Shown here in pieces: positions 54,701 to 64,000 of a DNA stretch of 64,000 bases. The notes under the pieces were generated by a model, which saw only the letters and a program-made list of their open reading frames with translations, searched no databases and was not told the DNA's origin. The stretch lies in NCBI RefSeq assembly GCF_036850765.1, contig NC_089495.1, positions 122,659,033 to 122,723,032 of the forward strand. Direction: 5' to 3'. Made by a program: the position numbers and the translations under genes. This DNA is from Saccopteryx bilineata. Its lineage: Eukaryota; Chordata; Mammalia; Chiroptera; Emballonuridae. Position 1 is the stretch's first letter. Each line of letters starts with the position of its first letter.

Positions 54701-57700
54701 TCTAAACTGTTCCAACAGCATTCTATTTCAGACCTAATTTCATCCCCTCTTCCCCACTCTTTGTTTGGTGTCAGTTAAGGAAACTGGATTGGATAGTGGC
54801 AATTCTGTTTGAAAATCAAGTTTGGTTTTTACCTGGACCATTTTATAATAATCTTTGAATTTAAAGTGTGGAGAAAAGATAATGAATAACCCAGATATCA
54901 GTGGGTGTTTTATGTTGGTTTTCCATGTGTAGATCATTTATTCCGGGGTTTTTTTTCCTTTGTTTTGTTCTTATCAAGATTTCATTTATTCTGTTTGTAA
55001 CAGTGTATTTGTTCTATTTGGTGTATCATTTATATCTACAATCAACTCTATTGTTTTTAATCTTGGTTGGGGCACTTTAAAATCTTTCATTTTATTAAAA
55101 AAATCTTTCATTTTATTTAAAAAATTAGGAAGGAAAGTTAATATTATTGTGTGTATGATTTAATCCTTCTTAACTTCTCCTAAAATTTTACTTGGCACTG
55201 TTCATCACAATGCCCTTGGTTCTTTTTTTTTTTTTTTTTTTTCTTTACAGGGACAGAGAGAGTGAGTCAGAGAGAGGGATAGATAGGGACAGACAGACAG
55301 GAATGGAGAGAGATGAGAAGCATCAATCATTAGTTTTTCATTGCTCTTGCAACACCTTAGTTGTTCATTGATTGCTTTCTCATATGTGCCTTGACCGCGG
55401 ACCTTCAGCAGACCGAGTAACTCCTTGCTTGAGCCAGCGACCTTGGGTCTAAGCTGGTGAGCTTTTTTATTTTGCTCAAGCCAGGTGAGCCCGCACTCAA
55501 TGGCGACCTCGGGGTCTCAAGCCTGGTCCTCGGCATCCCAGTCCAATGCTCTATTCACTGCGCCACCGCCTGGTCAGGTGCCCTTGGTTCTTGATCACAA
55601 ATCCTGCCTAAAGGTTAGTATATATTGGCTAACAAAAGAGAGCTTGTGTCTTAACCAGAAAGACTTTAGGTACACTGTCACCTAAGCATCATGAGCCAGA
55701 ATTTAAGTTTGGAAAAAACAAGGATTCAGGCTGGTGCTTAGAACAAATACATACAAAGTTGAATTTGAATATTTAGCAACAGCTTTGACTGAAACATTCA
55801 ATGTCCTTTATTATTGTTTTTTTTAAACTTTGTTATGTATTGATATTTAAATGTTATTATACTGCTCACAGAAATTAGGGGATATTTTAAAATGAATATA
55901 AAGAAATAAAAAAAAGCATTTCTTTTTCTTATTAAACAAGAACATCAGAAAAGCAAATGACATGTCAAAGAAAGTTGATTATGCAAATGAGATGCAAAAC
56001 CAACTTTTATTTCATTGGTGAAAATGTACTATACAAAAGGCTGAAAGTACTGGAGTAACTGCATGTTCCCTGATCCCCTAATTTTTGTAAGCAGTGTGTT
56101 AATATGCTTTCCAAATTAAAAAGAACCTACCTTGCTTTGTAAAAAAAAAAAAAGAATGAACCTCGCTTTGTATTTCATGCTCTTTTTGAAGGTATTATCA
56201 TGCCCATAGCCCTGCCATTAATGTTAATAATTCAGAATTGACTGAAATTGATTGGAAAACTTTGCACTGTTGTGTTCTTTTCCTGACTTTTCTTAAGTGC
56301 ATAGGTTCTGGCTTAACATCATTATTTTCTTCAGTAAATCTACAGTGTAGGCCCTGGCTGGTTGGCTCAGTTGTAGAGCGTCGGCCTGGTATGCAAGGGG
56401 TCCCGGGTTCGATTCCCGGCCAGGGCACATAGGAGAAGCGCCCATTTGCTTCTCCACCCCCCCCTTCCTCTCTGTCTCTCTCTTCCCCTCCCGCAGCTGA
56501 GGCTCCATTGGAGCAAAGATGGCCCGGGCGCTGGGGATGGCTCCTTGGCCTCTGCCCCAGGCGCTAGAGTGGCTCTGGTCGCAACAGAGCGACACCCCGG
56601 AGGGGCAGAGCATTGCCCCCTGGTGGGCAGAGCGTCACTCCCTGGTGGGCATGCCAGGTGGATCCCAGTCGGGCACACTCGGGAGTCTGTCTGACTGTCT
56701 CTCCCTGTTTCCAGCTTCGGAAAAATACAAAAAAAAAAAAAAAATCTACAGTGTATTCAGAAGTGTTATTCCACATTTGCTTTGCTTAGGAGTTTCATTG
56801 TATTTAAGCTTTCTTTCATGTTTTATTAAAGCCCTCTCATCAAATCCCAATATAGACATTCTAAAATGTGATTGTATTTGGCTGAGCTGCATTTCTGACA
56901 CTTGACCTGATTGGGTTCATTTTAAGGAGATTATGGAAATTACATTTAAAACCTTTGGCTGGCTGACGCCTTACGGGACAGTTGGATCACAAACCCATCA
57001 GTATAGGTTATTCGTGTTTCTCAGGTGAGGTTTATATTAACATCTGGAGTGTTATTTAATTTGGTGGCTAAAGTGTAGCTCAATTGAAAAAAATCAGTTT
57101 CAAATGAAACTTAATTTTTTTCTGGCTGTTAAGTTAAAGGTTCCGTGCGTTGGGGTGTTCTGTGTAGTGGATCAGACACGAATATAGCTACCTAATAGGG
57201 CAGCTGGTCTTTCTCCTTCATTAACATTCAGTGGAATGTTGGGCCAGCTTGTGTGAGGCCAGTGCATGCTTTGAAGAATGCCTTGTGCATGTGGTGCTTT
57301 GTGTCAGGCAGGCTGTTTGGATAAGGGACAAGACTGGATAGAACAGTAAATGGCAGTTCTGTGAGAACTTGGATGGAGGCAGGGCACAGTCAACTGAGAC
57401 CCAGGAAAGGCTGGGCACTGCCCTTTAGTCATGCCTTTCCTGGGTCACTTGTCCTGGTCATTTGGTGCCTACCTTTCTGCTGTTCATGTTGGTGCAAATG
57501 CTACTGGTTGGAAGTGCTGGGGTATGTGTGTGTGTCATGGCAGTCTGATAATGAATGATGTCATGGTAAGTGTGAGTTGGATGTATCTGTGTACATGAAA
57601 AGTAAAGAAGGAAAAACGTTTATGTTTCTGGTTTTAAGTAGTATTTCACTGGAAGAAGTATTCCTGTTTTACCCTGTGGGGCCTGACCTTGTTCTTTTCT

Positions 57701-58026
57701 GAAGCATATTGTGGCCTTTTCTCCATTTTTCTGTGTGTGATTTTTAATCTCAGGCCTTTTCATTGGTGATGGTACTGCTGGAGTAATGACTTTGAGCTGC
57801 TGATGTTCTTTATCCCCCCAGAACATCTCCTTTTCTCTAGTTCTGGGTCAGATAATGGGAGGGGGTTCTTGGTGGGATGACCCAGGCTGGGTAAATTTGC
57901 TCCAAACCCAAGTTATGCATGTGAGAACCCTCAGGCCCACTACTTTAAGCTTAATCCTCTAAATTCTTTGTCTTGTAGGAAGATGACGATTCAGAGACTG
58001 AAAAACCTGAGGCTGATGACCCAAAG
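51792..58026 (+). CDS. SAP30BP: SAP30-binding protein, exons 1-3 (partial, 3' end outside window)
   Basis: Three coding exons: 51792-51897, 54108-54217 and 57979-58026, with matching phases, give the first 88 residues of about 308. The start MAGKKNVLSSLAVYAEDSEP is diagnostic. The rest is strongly acidic (EEGYEEEEDDN, EDDDSETEKPEADDPK), which is the disordered N-terminal region of the family. SAP30BP (also HTRP) is nuclear; it binds SAP30 of the SIN3-HDAC complex and acts in transcription and in splicing of short introns. The later conserved HCNGP-type domain is beyond the window, since no further exon is seen up to 64000. Exon 2 has a TTTA microsatellite before its acceptor and a SINE 18 bases after its donor. 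Confidence 0.96.
52176..52774. mobile_element. Short DNA transposon (MITE) split by a SINE
   Basis: Ends CCGTATTCCCC and GTGGGGGAATACGG are inverted repeats of about 12 bases. TA flanks the left end and AT the right. Without the SINE it is about 220 bp and noncoding. It fits a Tc1/mariner-type MITE; the family is not certain. It lies in SAP30BP intron 1. Confidence 0.65.
52268..52630 (-). repeat. VES-type SINE, family A, inside the MITE
   Basis: CAATGGTTGTAATTTTTTT flanks both sides and is MITE sequence. Confidence 0.92.
53060..53160 (+). repeat. MIR fragment
   Basis: TTTCTGGGCCTTGGTTTCCT and CATCTGGAAAATGAGGGGG match the MIR core. Confidence 0.6.
53180..53511 (-). repeat. Rhin-like SINE, family B
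   Basis: Poly-T on the plus strand, then a full body. TGTGGTG-type duplication. Confidence 0.88.
53520..53693 (-). repeat. Old VES SINE, family D
   Basis: Reverse copy next to the previous SINE, ending with ATGCTCTAACCAGCCAAACT. Confidence 0.8.
54071..54095. repeat. SAP30BP: (TTTA)n microsatellite in a splice acceptor tract
   Basis: Six or so TTTA units end 12 bases before the acceptor AG (54106-54107) of SAP30BP exon 2 and make up most of its pyrimidine-rich tract. Confidence 0.85.
54236..54640 (+). repeat. VES-type SINE, family A, beside a splice donor
   Basis: Begins 18 bases after the SAP30BP exon 2 donor. The duplication AAGTAAATCTGTTCCT (54220 and 54641) includes part of the donor motif. 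Confidence 0.94.
55225..55578 (-). repeat. Rhin-like SINE, family B
   Basis: TGCCCTTGGTTCTT flanks both sides. Confidence 0.93.
55860..56097. mobile_element. Tc1/mariner-like MITE, uninterrupted copy
   Basis: Same family as 18707-19299: starts TACTGCTCACAGAAATTAGG and ends CCCCTAATTTTTGTAAGCAG. TA at the left border. About 238 bp, noncoding. Confidence 0.75.
56350..56741 (+). repeat. VES-type SINE, family A
   Basis: AAATCTACAGTGTA flanks both sides. Confidence 0.94.
56742..57978. other. SAP30BP intron 2, nothing recognised
   Basis: No repeat family or exon recognised on either strand. It is among the longest repeat-poor parts of the right half. Confidence 0.45.
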
Positions 58027-58894
58027 GTATTTGGTGTTGGATGTGGTGGGTGGCTGGATATGAACAAGGCATTGTAACATTATGGTTCAGTTGATATGTC
58101 TGGTCAAGGTCTGTCCCACTAACACACTGCATCCATGTGTTAATGTTCTGGGATGACATCAGTTTCATAAAGAAACCTGGAGATGACTCTGGAAGGAGAA
58201 AGTCCTGAGACAGCCTAGACCCCCAGCCTTGTAACAGAGGGTGCCAGATCTCCAGACTAGAGAGGCTAGAGGCCTGGCTGAGTGTAGCAGCCTACCTGTG
58301 CTTTGCATCCACGTAGGTTAGATATGGGAGTGTTTCCAGAATCAGGAAGCATGAGTGCTACTTTGTGAACTCTGGGTTCTTTTTAATTGTGTAGAAGAGA
58401 AGAAGGGCCAGAGAAGGTGAGACAGGATAAGGCCTCCCCCTGCTGTTGGGGAGGCTGGGTCTTATTGTTTTCCCAGGCTTGTGTCCTTCCTCTCTTGGGT
58501 AAACCATACACAATGGTCTTTTTTGAAACAGCATAGTCATACCTTCTTATATTTCCATCCAGAAGCAGCCGAGAGTGATTAGCAGAATTTTCTGTCACAG
58601 TCCTTGACCCTATCATGCTAAAGGTTAAGAACCACCCTCTGTGTTGGGTAGGCTTGCTCTACTGTGCACTGAGCATTTGTACAAGGATGCTTATTGGAGA
58701 AACATTCTTTAGGGACCAGTTTTGTTTTGTTTTTCAAAGAGAAAGACTGATTCCATCACTCTGGTCTGGGGAATAAGGACCAGGTTGTTGTTGTTTTTTT
58801 TTAATTAAAAACTACTTTAAAATCAGACGAGGCCTTCGAGGTGACCTAGTAGAATTTAGGATAATTATACCCAGTTAGAATCTAAAACAGTAGT
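58027..58894. other. SAP30BP intron 3, nothing recognised
   Basis: No exon or clear repeat. The 60-77-codon ORFs on the minus strand have no support. Confidence 0.45.
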
Positions 58895-59240
58895 GTGTGT
58901 GTGTATATCCATCCCCCCCACCCCACCCCGCCTAGAGACAGAGCGAGAGTCAGAGAGAGGGATAGACAGACTGGAATGCAGAGAGATGAGAAGCATCAAT
59001 CAGCAGTTTTTCATTGTGGCACTTAGTTGTTCATTGATTGCTTTCTCATATGTGCCTTGACCATGGGGCTACAGCAAACCAAGTAACCCCTTGCTCAAGC
59101 CAGTGACCTTGGATCCTAGCTGGTGAGCTTTGCTCAAACCAGATGAGCCTGCGCTCAAGCTGGTGATCTCGAGGTCTCAAACCTGGGTCCTCCACATCCC
59201 AGTCCGACACTCTATCCACTGCGCCACCGCCTGGTCAGGC
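58895..59240 (-). repeat. Rhin-like SINE, family B
   Basis: TAAAACAGTAGT flanks both sides. A short TG repeat lies at its tail end. Confidence 0.92.
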
Positions 59241-59619
59241 TAAAACAGTAGTATATTTGATATGAAAACAATGCAGGAGCTGTTCCAATTTTTAACTGAT
59301 TCTGTGATTGTGTAGAACTGTGTACAAGCACTGAAATAAAACTCATGAAAGAATATGGATGATGCAGAGAAGAAAAACAGTTTACCAAGAGGTTTTAGCA
59401 TCAGCATGCGGGAGAAAAATATGTATTCTAGGAACAGCAAATACAGGCTCCTTTCTGTGCCTTTTGAGAATCCTGGGCTTACTCATTCAAGTATTACCTG
59501 CAGGAAGGCAGGCCTATGATTTGGAAGGAGGGTCACAGCTCTGCTTGGGCTTGCAGAAAAATAATAGTCAGTACAAACAAAAAAGAAAAAGAAAATAGGT
59601 AATAGTATTAATATTTGGC

Positions 59620-59895
59620 TTGACCAGGTGGTCACGCAGTGGATAGAGCATCGGACTGGGATGTGGTGGACCCAGGTTCGGGACTCCGAGGTCGCCAGCT
59701 TGAGCCCAAGGTCGCTGGCTCGAGCAAGGGGTCACTTGGTCTGCTGTAGCCCCTGGTCAAGGCACATATGAGAAAGCAATCAATGAACAACTGAGGTGCC
59801 GCAACGAAGAATTGATGCTTCTCATCTCTCTCCCTTCCTGTCTGTCCCTATCTGTCCCTCTCTCTGACTCTGTCTCTACCTTCCCCCCATAAAAG
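59620..59895 (+). repeat. Rhin-like SINE, family B, internally deleted
   Basis: Lacks about 60 bases of the body: GTCGCCAGCTTGAG runs straight into CCCAAGGTCGCTGG. GTATTAATATTTGGCT flanks both sides. Confidence 0.9.
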
Positions 59896-60177
59896 GTATT
59901 AATATTTGGCTTCTGTCTCAGTATTTCGGGTTTGTGGGTCTTGGAACCTGTGCATAAAATAAGCCCAAGGAGCCCCCAGGGTTGCAGCTTCAGTGGTAGA
60001 AGGAAGGGAGGATTTGTGGGACCTGGAGCCTTTATGTGTAGAATTGCCAGATTTTGCCCCAAGCTGGAGCCTCCTGGGGGAAAGCTGGCTGAAGAGCAGG
60101 GTATGTGCACCTAACTGTTACCCTTCTGGAATACAGTGATTCAAACAGCAAAGCCCCTGGAAATGACATTTAATTAT

Positions 60178-60563
60178 ATGTACAGTCTTTTTGTTATTTT
60201 TTTAGTGAGAGGAGGGGAGGCAGAGAGCCATCCTCACGCATACACCTGGACCAGGATCCACCCGGCAAGCCCACTAGGGGGTGATGCTCTGCCCATCTGT
60301 GGTGGTTGCTCCATTGCTCAACAACTGAGCCCCTTTTTATTTTTTTAAATGCCTGAGGTGGAGGCCAAAGAGCCATCCTCAGCTCCTGAGGCCAACTCTC
60401 TAGAACCAGTCAAGCCATACCTGCAGGAAGCAAAGAGAGAGAAGCGAAGAGGGAGAGGTGGAGAAGCAGATGGTTGCTTCTCCTGTGTGTCCTGACCAGG
60501 AAACAATCCTGGGACATCCACACTCCAGGCTGATCCTCTATCACTGAGCCAATCAGCCAGGGC
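60178..60563 (-). repeat. Old VES-type SINE, diverged family A
   Basis: The same plan as family A but with many changes (CCATTGCTCAACAACTGAG). TTTAATTA occurs on both sides. Confidence 0.82.
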
Positions 60564-60569
60564 CTTTAA

Positions 60570-60960
60570 TTAGAGTTGATATTTAGTATTATTTTATATT
60601 GTTTTCAGGTATACAGCATAATGATTAGATAGTCACTTACTTTATAAAGTGGTCCCCCTGATATTTCCAGTACCCACCTGGCATCATACATAGTTATTAC
60701 AGTATTATTGACTGTATCCCCTATGCCAGTGGTCGGCAAGCTCATTAGTCGACAGAGCCAAATATCAACAGTACAACGATTGAAATTTCTTTTAAGAGCC
60801 AAATTTTTTAAACTTAAACTATATAGGTAGGTACATTCCTTATCAAGGTAGCGCCCGCACATGGTATTTTGTGGAAGAGCCACACTCAAGAGGCCAAAGA
60901 GTTGCATGTGGCTCGCGAGCCGCAGTTTACCGACCAGGGTCCTATGCTATAATTTATGCT
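60570..60960 (-). repeat. Old L1-like fragment with a hAT inside
   Basis: The run TTTTCAGGTATACAGCATAA and CATACATAGTTATTACAGTA resembles an old L1 3' region from memory. It is split by the hAT at 60727-60939. Confidence 0.5.
60727..60939. mobile_element. Non-autonomous hAT transposon
   Basis: 213 bp with ends CAGTGGTCGGCAAG and TTTACCGACCAGGG. Target duplication CCCTATGC against TCCTATGC. Noncoding, with repeated AGAGCCAAAT and AAGAGCCACA motifs. Confidence 0.82.
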
Positions 60961-61452
60961 CCTGCCATTCAGTCATTTGGAGTTCAAGTCTGTGGAATGA
61001 AAAAGCTTTCAGGGAACAATATTTGTTCCTGTTGGGGAGCCCTCAGAAATCAGAACACAAAATCCAGCCCTCAGAGTATGTCGATACAGTTCTTTTGGAG
61101 GGTGAGCATGGAGGGGTCAGATGGAGCTCACCGGCACAGATCTCCAGTCTCCAGTGGCTAGGAGAGGCCCACCAGGGAACAGTGAATCCTCGTGGCATCT
61201 CCAAGGACTAAAAATGGTCCCCAGCATGAGTCTTCTGTGCCCCCCTTGCCTTATTCAGGGCCTTGACTTCCTCTCTAGCCAAAGCTGGCATCAGACTGTT
61301 TCCCAGATATTGGCCTACATCTCAAACTCCTCTCAACCCTCCGTTTTGGAACTTTTCTCGCACGTTTAAGTTTTCAGTTTATATTTAACAATACTTTTGT
61401 ATTCTAAACCTTTAATTTTGAATATTTCTGCCTTAAGTCTTCGAAGTTTTGC
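60961..61452. other. SAP30BP intron 3, nothing recognised
   Basis: No repeat or exon recognised. Confidence 0.4.
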
Positions 61453-61790
61453 CTTACCAGGCAGTGGCACAGTGGATAGAGCATCAGACTGGGATGCCGA
61501 GGACCCAGGTTCGAGACCCCGAGGTGCCAGCTTGAGCGCAGGCTCATCTGGTTTGAACAAAGCTCACTAGCTTGGACCCAAGGTCGCTGGCTTGAGCAAG
61601 GGGTTACTCGGTCTGCTGAAGGCCCTCGGTCAAGGCACATATGAGAAAGCAATCAATGAACAACTAAGGTGTCACAACAAAAAACTGATGATTGATGCTT
61701 CTCATCTGTCTCTGTTCCTGTCTGTGTGTCCCTATCTATCCCTCTCTCTGACTCTCTCTCTGTCTCTGTAAAAAAAAAAAGAAAAGAAAA
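61453..61790 (+). repeat. Rhin-like SINE, family B
   Basis: GGCAGTGGCACAGTGGATAG head and a full body with an A tail. Confidence 0.9.
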
Positions 61791-61943
61791 AATCTTTCAG
61801 TAAAATCTTCACATTTCCTTAATAAAGCTCTTTAAAAAAATTTCTTTGAGGTTTCTAACAATAGTATATTTTGTTAGCAAATGGATTGATGTCACACATG
61901 TCTTTTCCACTGGGTGGCACTCCTTCCTACTTTGGCTTTTTTT

Positions 61944-62262
61944 TTTTTTTTTTTTTTTACAGAGGCAGAGATAGACAGGGACAGACAGACAGGAACAGAG
62001 AGAGATGAGAAGCATCAATCATCAGTTTCTAGTTGCGTGTTGTGAATTCTTAGTTGTTCATTGATTGTTTTCTCACATGTGCCTTGATCGTGGGCCTTCA
62101 GCAGACCGAGTAACCCCTTGCTGGAGCCAGCGACCTTGGGTCCAAGCTGGCGAGCTCTTTGCTCAAGCCAGATGAGCCCGCGCGCGACCTCGGAGTCTCG
62201 AACCTGGGTACTTCCGCAACCCAGTCCGACGCTCTATCCACTGCGCCACCGCCTGGTCAGGC
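61944..62262 (-). repeat. Rhin-like SINE, family B
   Basis: CCTACTTTGGCTTTTT flanks both sides. Confidence 0.92.
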
Positions 62263-62330
62263 CCTACTTTGGCTTTTTAAGATCTATTAATTTTTCACTA
62301 TTGCAGTTCTCAGAAACTTTTGGTTCCTTT

Positions 62331-62806
62331 TTTTTTTTGATTGATTGATTTTATAGACAGAAGACGGGGGATGAGCGAGAAGTTTCAACTCATAGTTGCT
62401 TTGCTTTACTTGTTCATTGGTTTCTTTTCATATGTGCCTTAACTAGGCAAGGCCACAGTTTCAAATGGGAGACCTCAGTATTCTAGATCGACACTTGATC
62501 CACTATGCCAGTGGTCCCCAACCCCCGGGCCATGGACCGGAACCGGTCTGCAGAGAAAGAATAAATAACTTACATTATTTCTGTTTTATTTAAATTTAAG
62601 TCTGAATGATGTTTTATTTTTAAAAAATGACCAGATTCCCTCTGTTACATCCATGTAAGACTCACTCTTGACGCTTGTCTTGGTCACGTGATACATTTAT
62701 CCATCCAACCCTAAAGGCCGGTCCGTGAAAATATTTTCTGACATTGAACTGGTCCATGGCCCAAAAAAGGTTGGGGACCACTGCACTATGCCATCATAGG
62801 CCAGGC
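62331..62806 (-). repeat. Old SINE, family C-like, split by a hAT
   Basis: CTTTTGGTTCCTTT and CTTTTGGCTCCTTT flank the whole unit. The hAT at 62509-62783 lies in its tRNA-like part. Confidence 0.8.
62509..62783. mobile_element. Non-autonomous hAT transposon, well preserved
   Basis: 275 bp with ends CAGTGGTCCCCAACC and GGTTGGGGACCACTG that are exact inverted repeats. A perfect 8-base duplication CACTATGC lies at 62501-62508 and 62784-62791. Subterminal GGACCGG motifs are repeated at both ends, as hAT transposase-binding sites often are. Confidence 0.92.
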
Positions 62807-62842
62807 CCTTTTGGCTCCTTTACAAAATTAAATATTAGGATC

Positions 62843-63121
62843 CCACCTGACTAGGATGTTGCGCAGTGGATAGAGCATTGGACTGGGATGCAGAGGACCC
62901 AGGTTTGAAATCTCAAGGTTACTGGCTTATGTGCAGGCTCATTGAGCTTGAGATCATAGACTTGAGCCCAAGGTCGCTGGCTTGAAGAAGGGGTCACTTG
63001 CTTTGCTGGAGCCCCTTGGCCAAGGCACATATGAGAGAGCAAAAAAGAATTGATGCTTCTTATCTCTCTCCTTCCTGACTGTCCCTATCTGTCCTTCTGT
63101 CTCTAGCTTAGATAAAAAAAA
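62843..63121 (+). repeat. Old Rhin-like SINE, family B (long-body subtype)
   Basis: TATTAGGATC flanks both sides. Has the GAGATCATAGACTTGAG block of the older subtype. Confidence 0.88.
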
Positions 63122-63232
63122 TTATTAGGATCTCAAAAAGTTTTTCTTCATTTTGGTTTTATCTGTTGACATTTTATTTTCTTAGAAGTTAAACTGAGAA
63201 AATCTTGAAATGCTTTAAAATAACCTGTTATA

Positions 63233-63428
63233 GCCTGACCTGTGGTGGCACAGTGGATAAAGCGTTGACCTGGAACACTGAGGTTGCCAGTTCAAATCCC
63301 TGGGCTTACCTGGTCAGGGCACATAGGGGAGTTGATATTTCCTGCTCCTCCCCCCTTCTCTGTCTCTCTGTCTGTCTGTCTCTCTCTCTCTCTCTTCTCT
63401 AAAAAGAATAAATAAATTTTAAAAAAAG
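63233..63428 (+). repeat. Short SINE, family C
   Basis: Flanked by TTAAAATAACCTGTTATA at 63215 and about 63430. Confidence 0.93.
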
Positions 63429-63447
63429 TTTAAAATAACCTGTTATA

Positions 63448-63830
63448 GGCCTTGGCTGGTTGGCTCAGTGGTAGAGCATTGACCTGGCGTGTGGAAGTCC
63501 CAGGCCGATTCCCATCCAGGGCACACAGGAGAAGCGCCCATCTGCTTCTCCACCCTACCCCCTCTCCTTTGTCTCTTCCCCTCCCTCAGCCAAGGCTCCA
63601 TTGGAGCAAAGTTAGCCTGGTTGCTCCATGGCCTCCACCTCAGGCACTGAAATTGCTCCGGTTACAGTGGAGCAACAACACCCCAGATGGGCTGAACATG
63701 ACCTCCTGGTGGGCATGCCAGGTGGATCCTGGTCAGGTGAAAGGGAGTCTGTCAGTCTGCCTCCTCCCGCACACCCTCCCCCACTTCTCACCGGAAAAAT
63801 ACAAAAAAAAAAAAATAATAATAATAATAA
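63448..63830 (+). repeat. Old VES-type SINE, family A variant
   Basis: Begins directly after the right duplication of the previous SINE. It has an (AAT)n tail and changes shared with 60178-60563. Confidence 0.85.
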
Positions 63831-63832
63831 TA

Positions 63833-64000
63833 AGTGGTAGAGCGTCGGCCTGGCATGCGGGGGACCTGGGTTCGATTCCCGGCCAGGGCACATAGGAGAA
63901 GCGCCCATTTGCTTCTCCACCCCCACCCCCTCCTTCCTCTCTGTCTCTCTCTTCCCCTCCCGCAGCCAAGGCTCCATTAGAGCAAAGATGGCCCGGGCGC
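63833..64000 (+). repeat. VES-type SINE, family A, cut by the window edge
   Basis: Starts in the middle of the tRNA head (GTGGTAGAGCGTCGG), so it is 5'-truncated. It lies in or at the (AAT)n tail of the previous SINE and continues past the right edge. Confidence 0.85.

Overview
The window is mammalian nuclear DNA, most likely from a bat. The evidence is a dense load of tRNA-derived SINEs whose heads and tails match the bat VES-type and horseshoe-bat-like (Rhin-type) families as I remember them, together with a young L1 and several hAT and Tc1/mariner-like DNA transposons that carry clean target-site duplications (TSDs). Gene order and exon sequences match the human 17q25.1 neighbourhood: MYO15B, RECQL5 with SMIM5 and SMIM6 nested inside it, then SAP30BP. 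The species assignment rests on repeat families recalled from memory and is less certain than the gene calls.

Layout. Bases 1-2.3 kb hold the last seven coding exons of MYO15B (+), the end of its C-terminal FERM region. RECQL5 (-) runs from its stop codon at 2.86 kb to its start codon at 50.93 kb. I traced 19 coding exons with consistent GT-AG borders and phases that join into one open frame of 971 codons. Its largest intron (7.14-26.91 kb) holds two opposite-strand single-pass membrane micropeptide genes: SMIM5 at 15.7-16.3 kb and SMIM6/endoregulin at 24.3 kb. The next intron upstream (26.99-44.06 kb) is largely built of mobile elements, including a full-length but broken L1 (30.9-38.7 kb) and a hAT element with three SINEs inside it (42.5-43.9 kb). 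A compact shared promoter near 51.6 kb separates RECQL5 from SAP30BP (+), of which exons 1-3 are present. The rest of SAP30BP lies beyond the right edge.

The genes do not form one pathway. RECQL5 is a RecQ DNA helicase that restrains recombination and binds RNA polymerase II and PCNA. SAP30BP is a nuclear transcription and splicing cofactor. MYO15B is a myosin-XV-like protein. SMIM5 and SMIM6 are small membrane proteins; SMIM6 belongs to the SERCA-regulator group. Their link here is positional: a divergent promoter, tail-to-tail ends and genes nested in introns.

Repeats account for most of the structure beyond the exons. The first 18 kb carries only two young SINEs, while the remaining 46 kb carries more than forty. 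Many are nested, so relative insertion order can be read directly. I found no previously undescribed genetic system. The most interesting items are the nested transposon stacks, a chimeric SINE, SINE and L1 insertions very close to splice sites, an apparent early stop in SMIM5, and a RECQL5 intron whose retention would end the protein at once.
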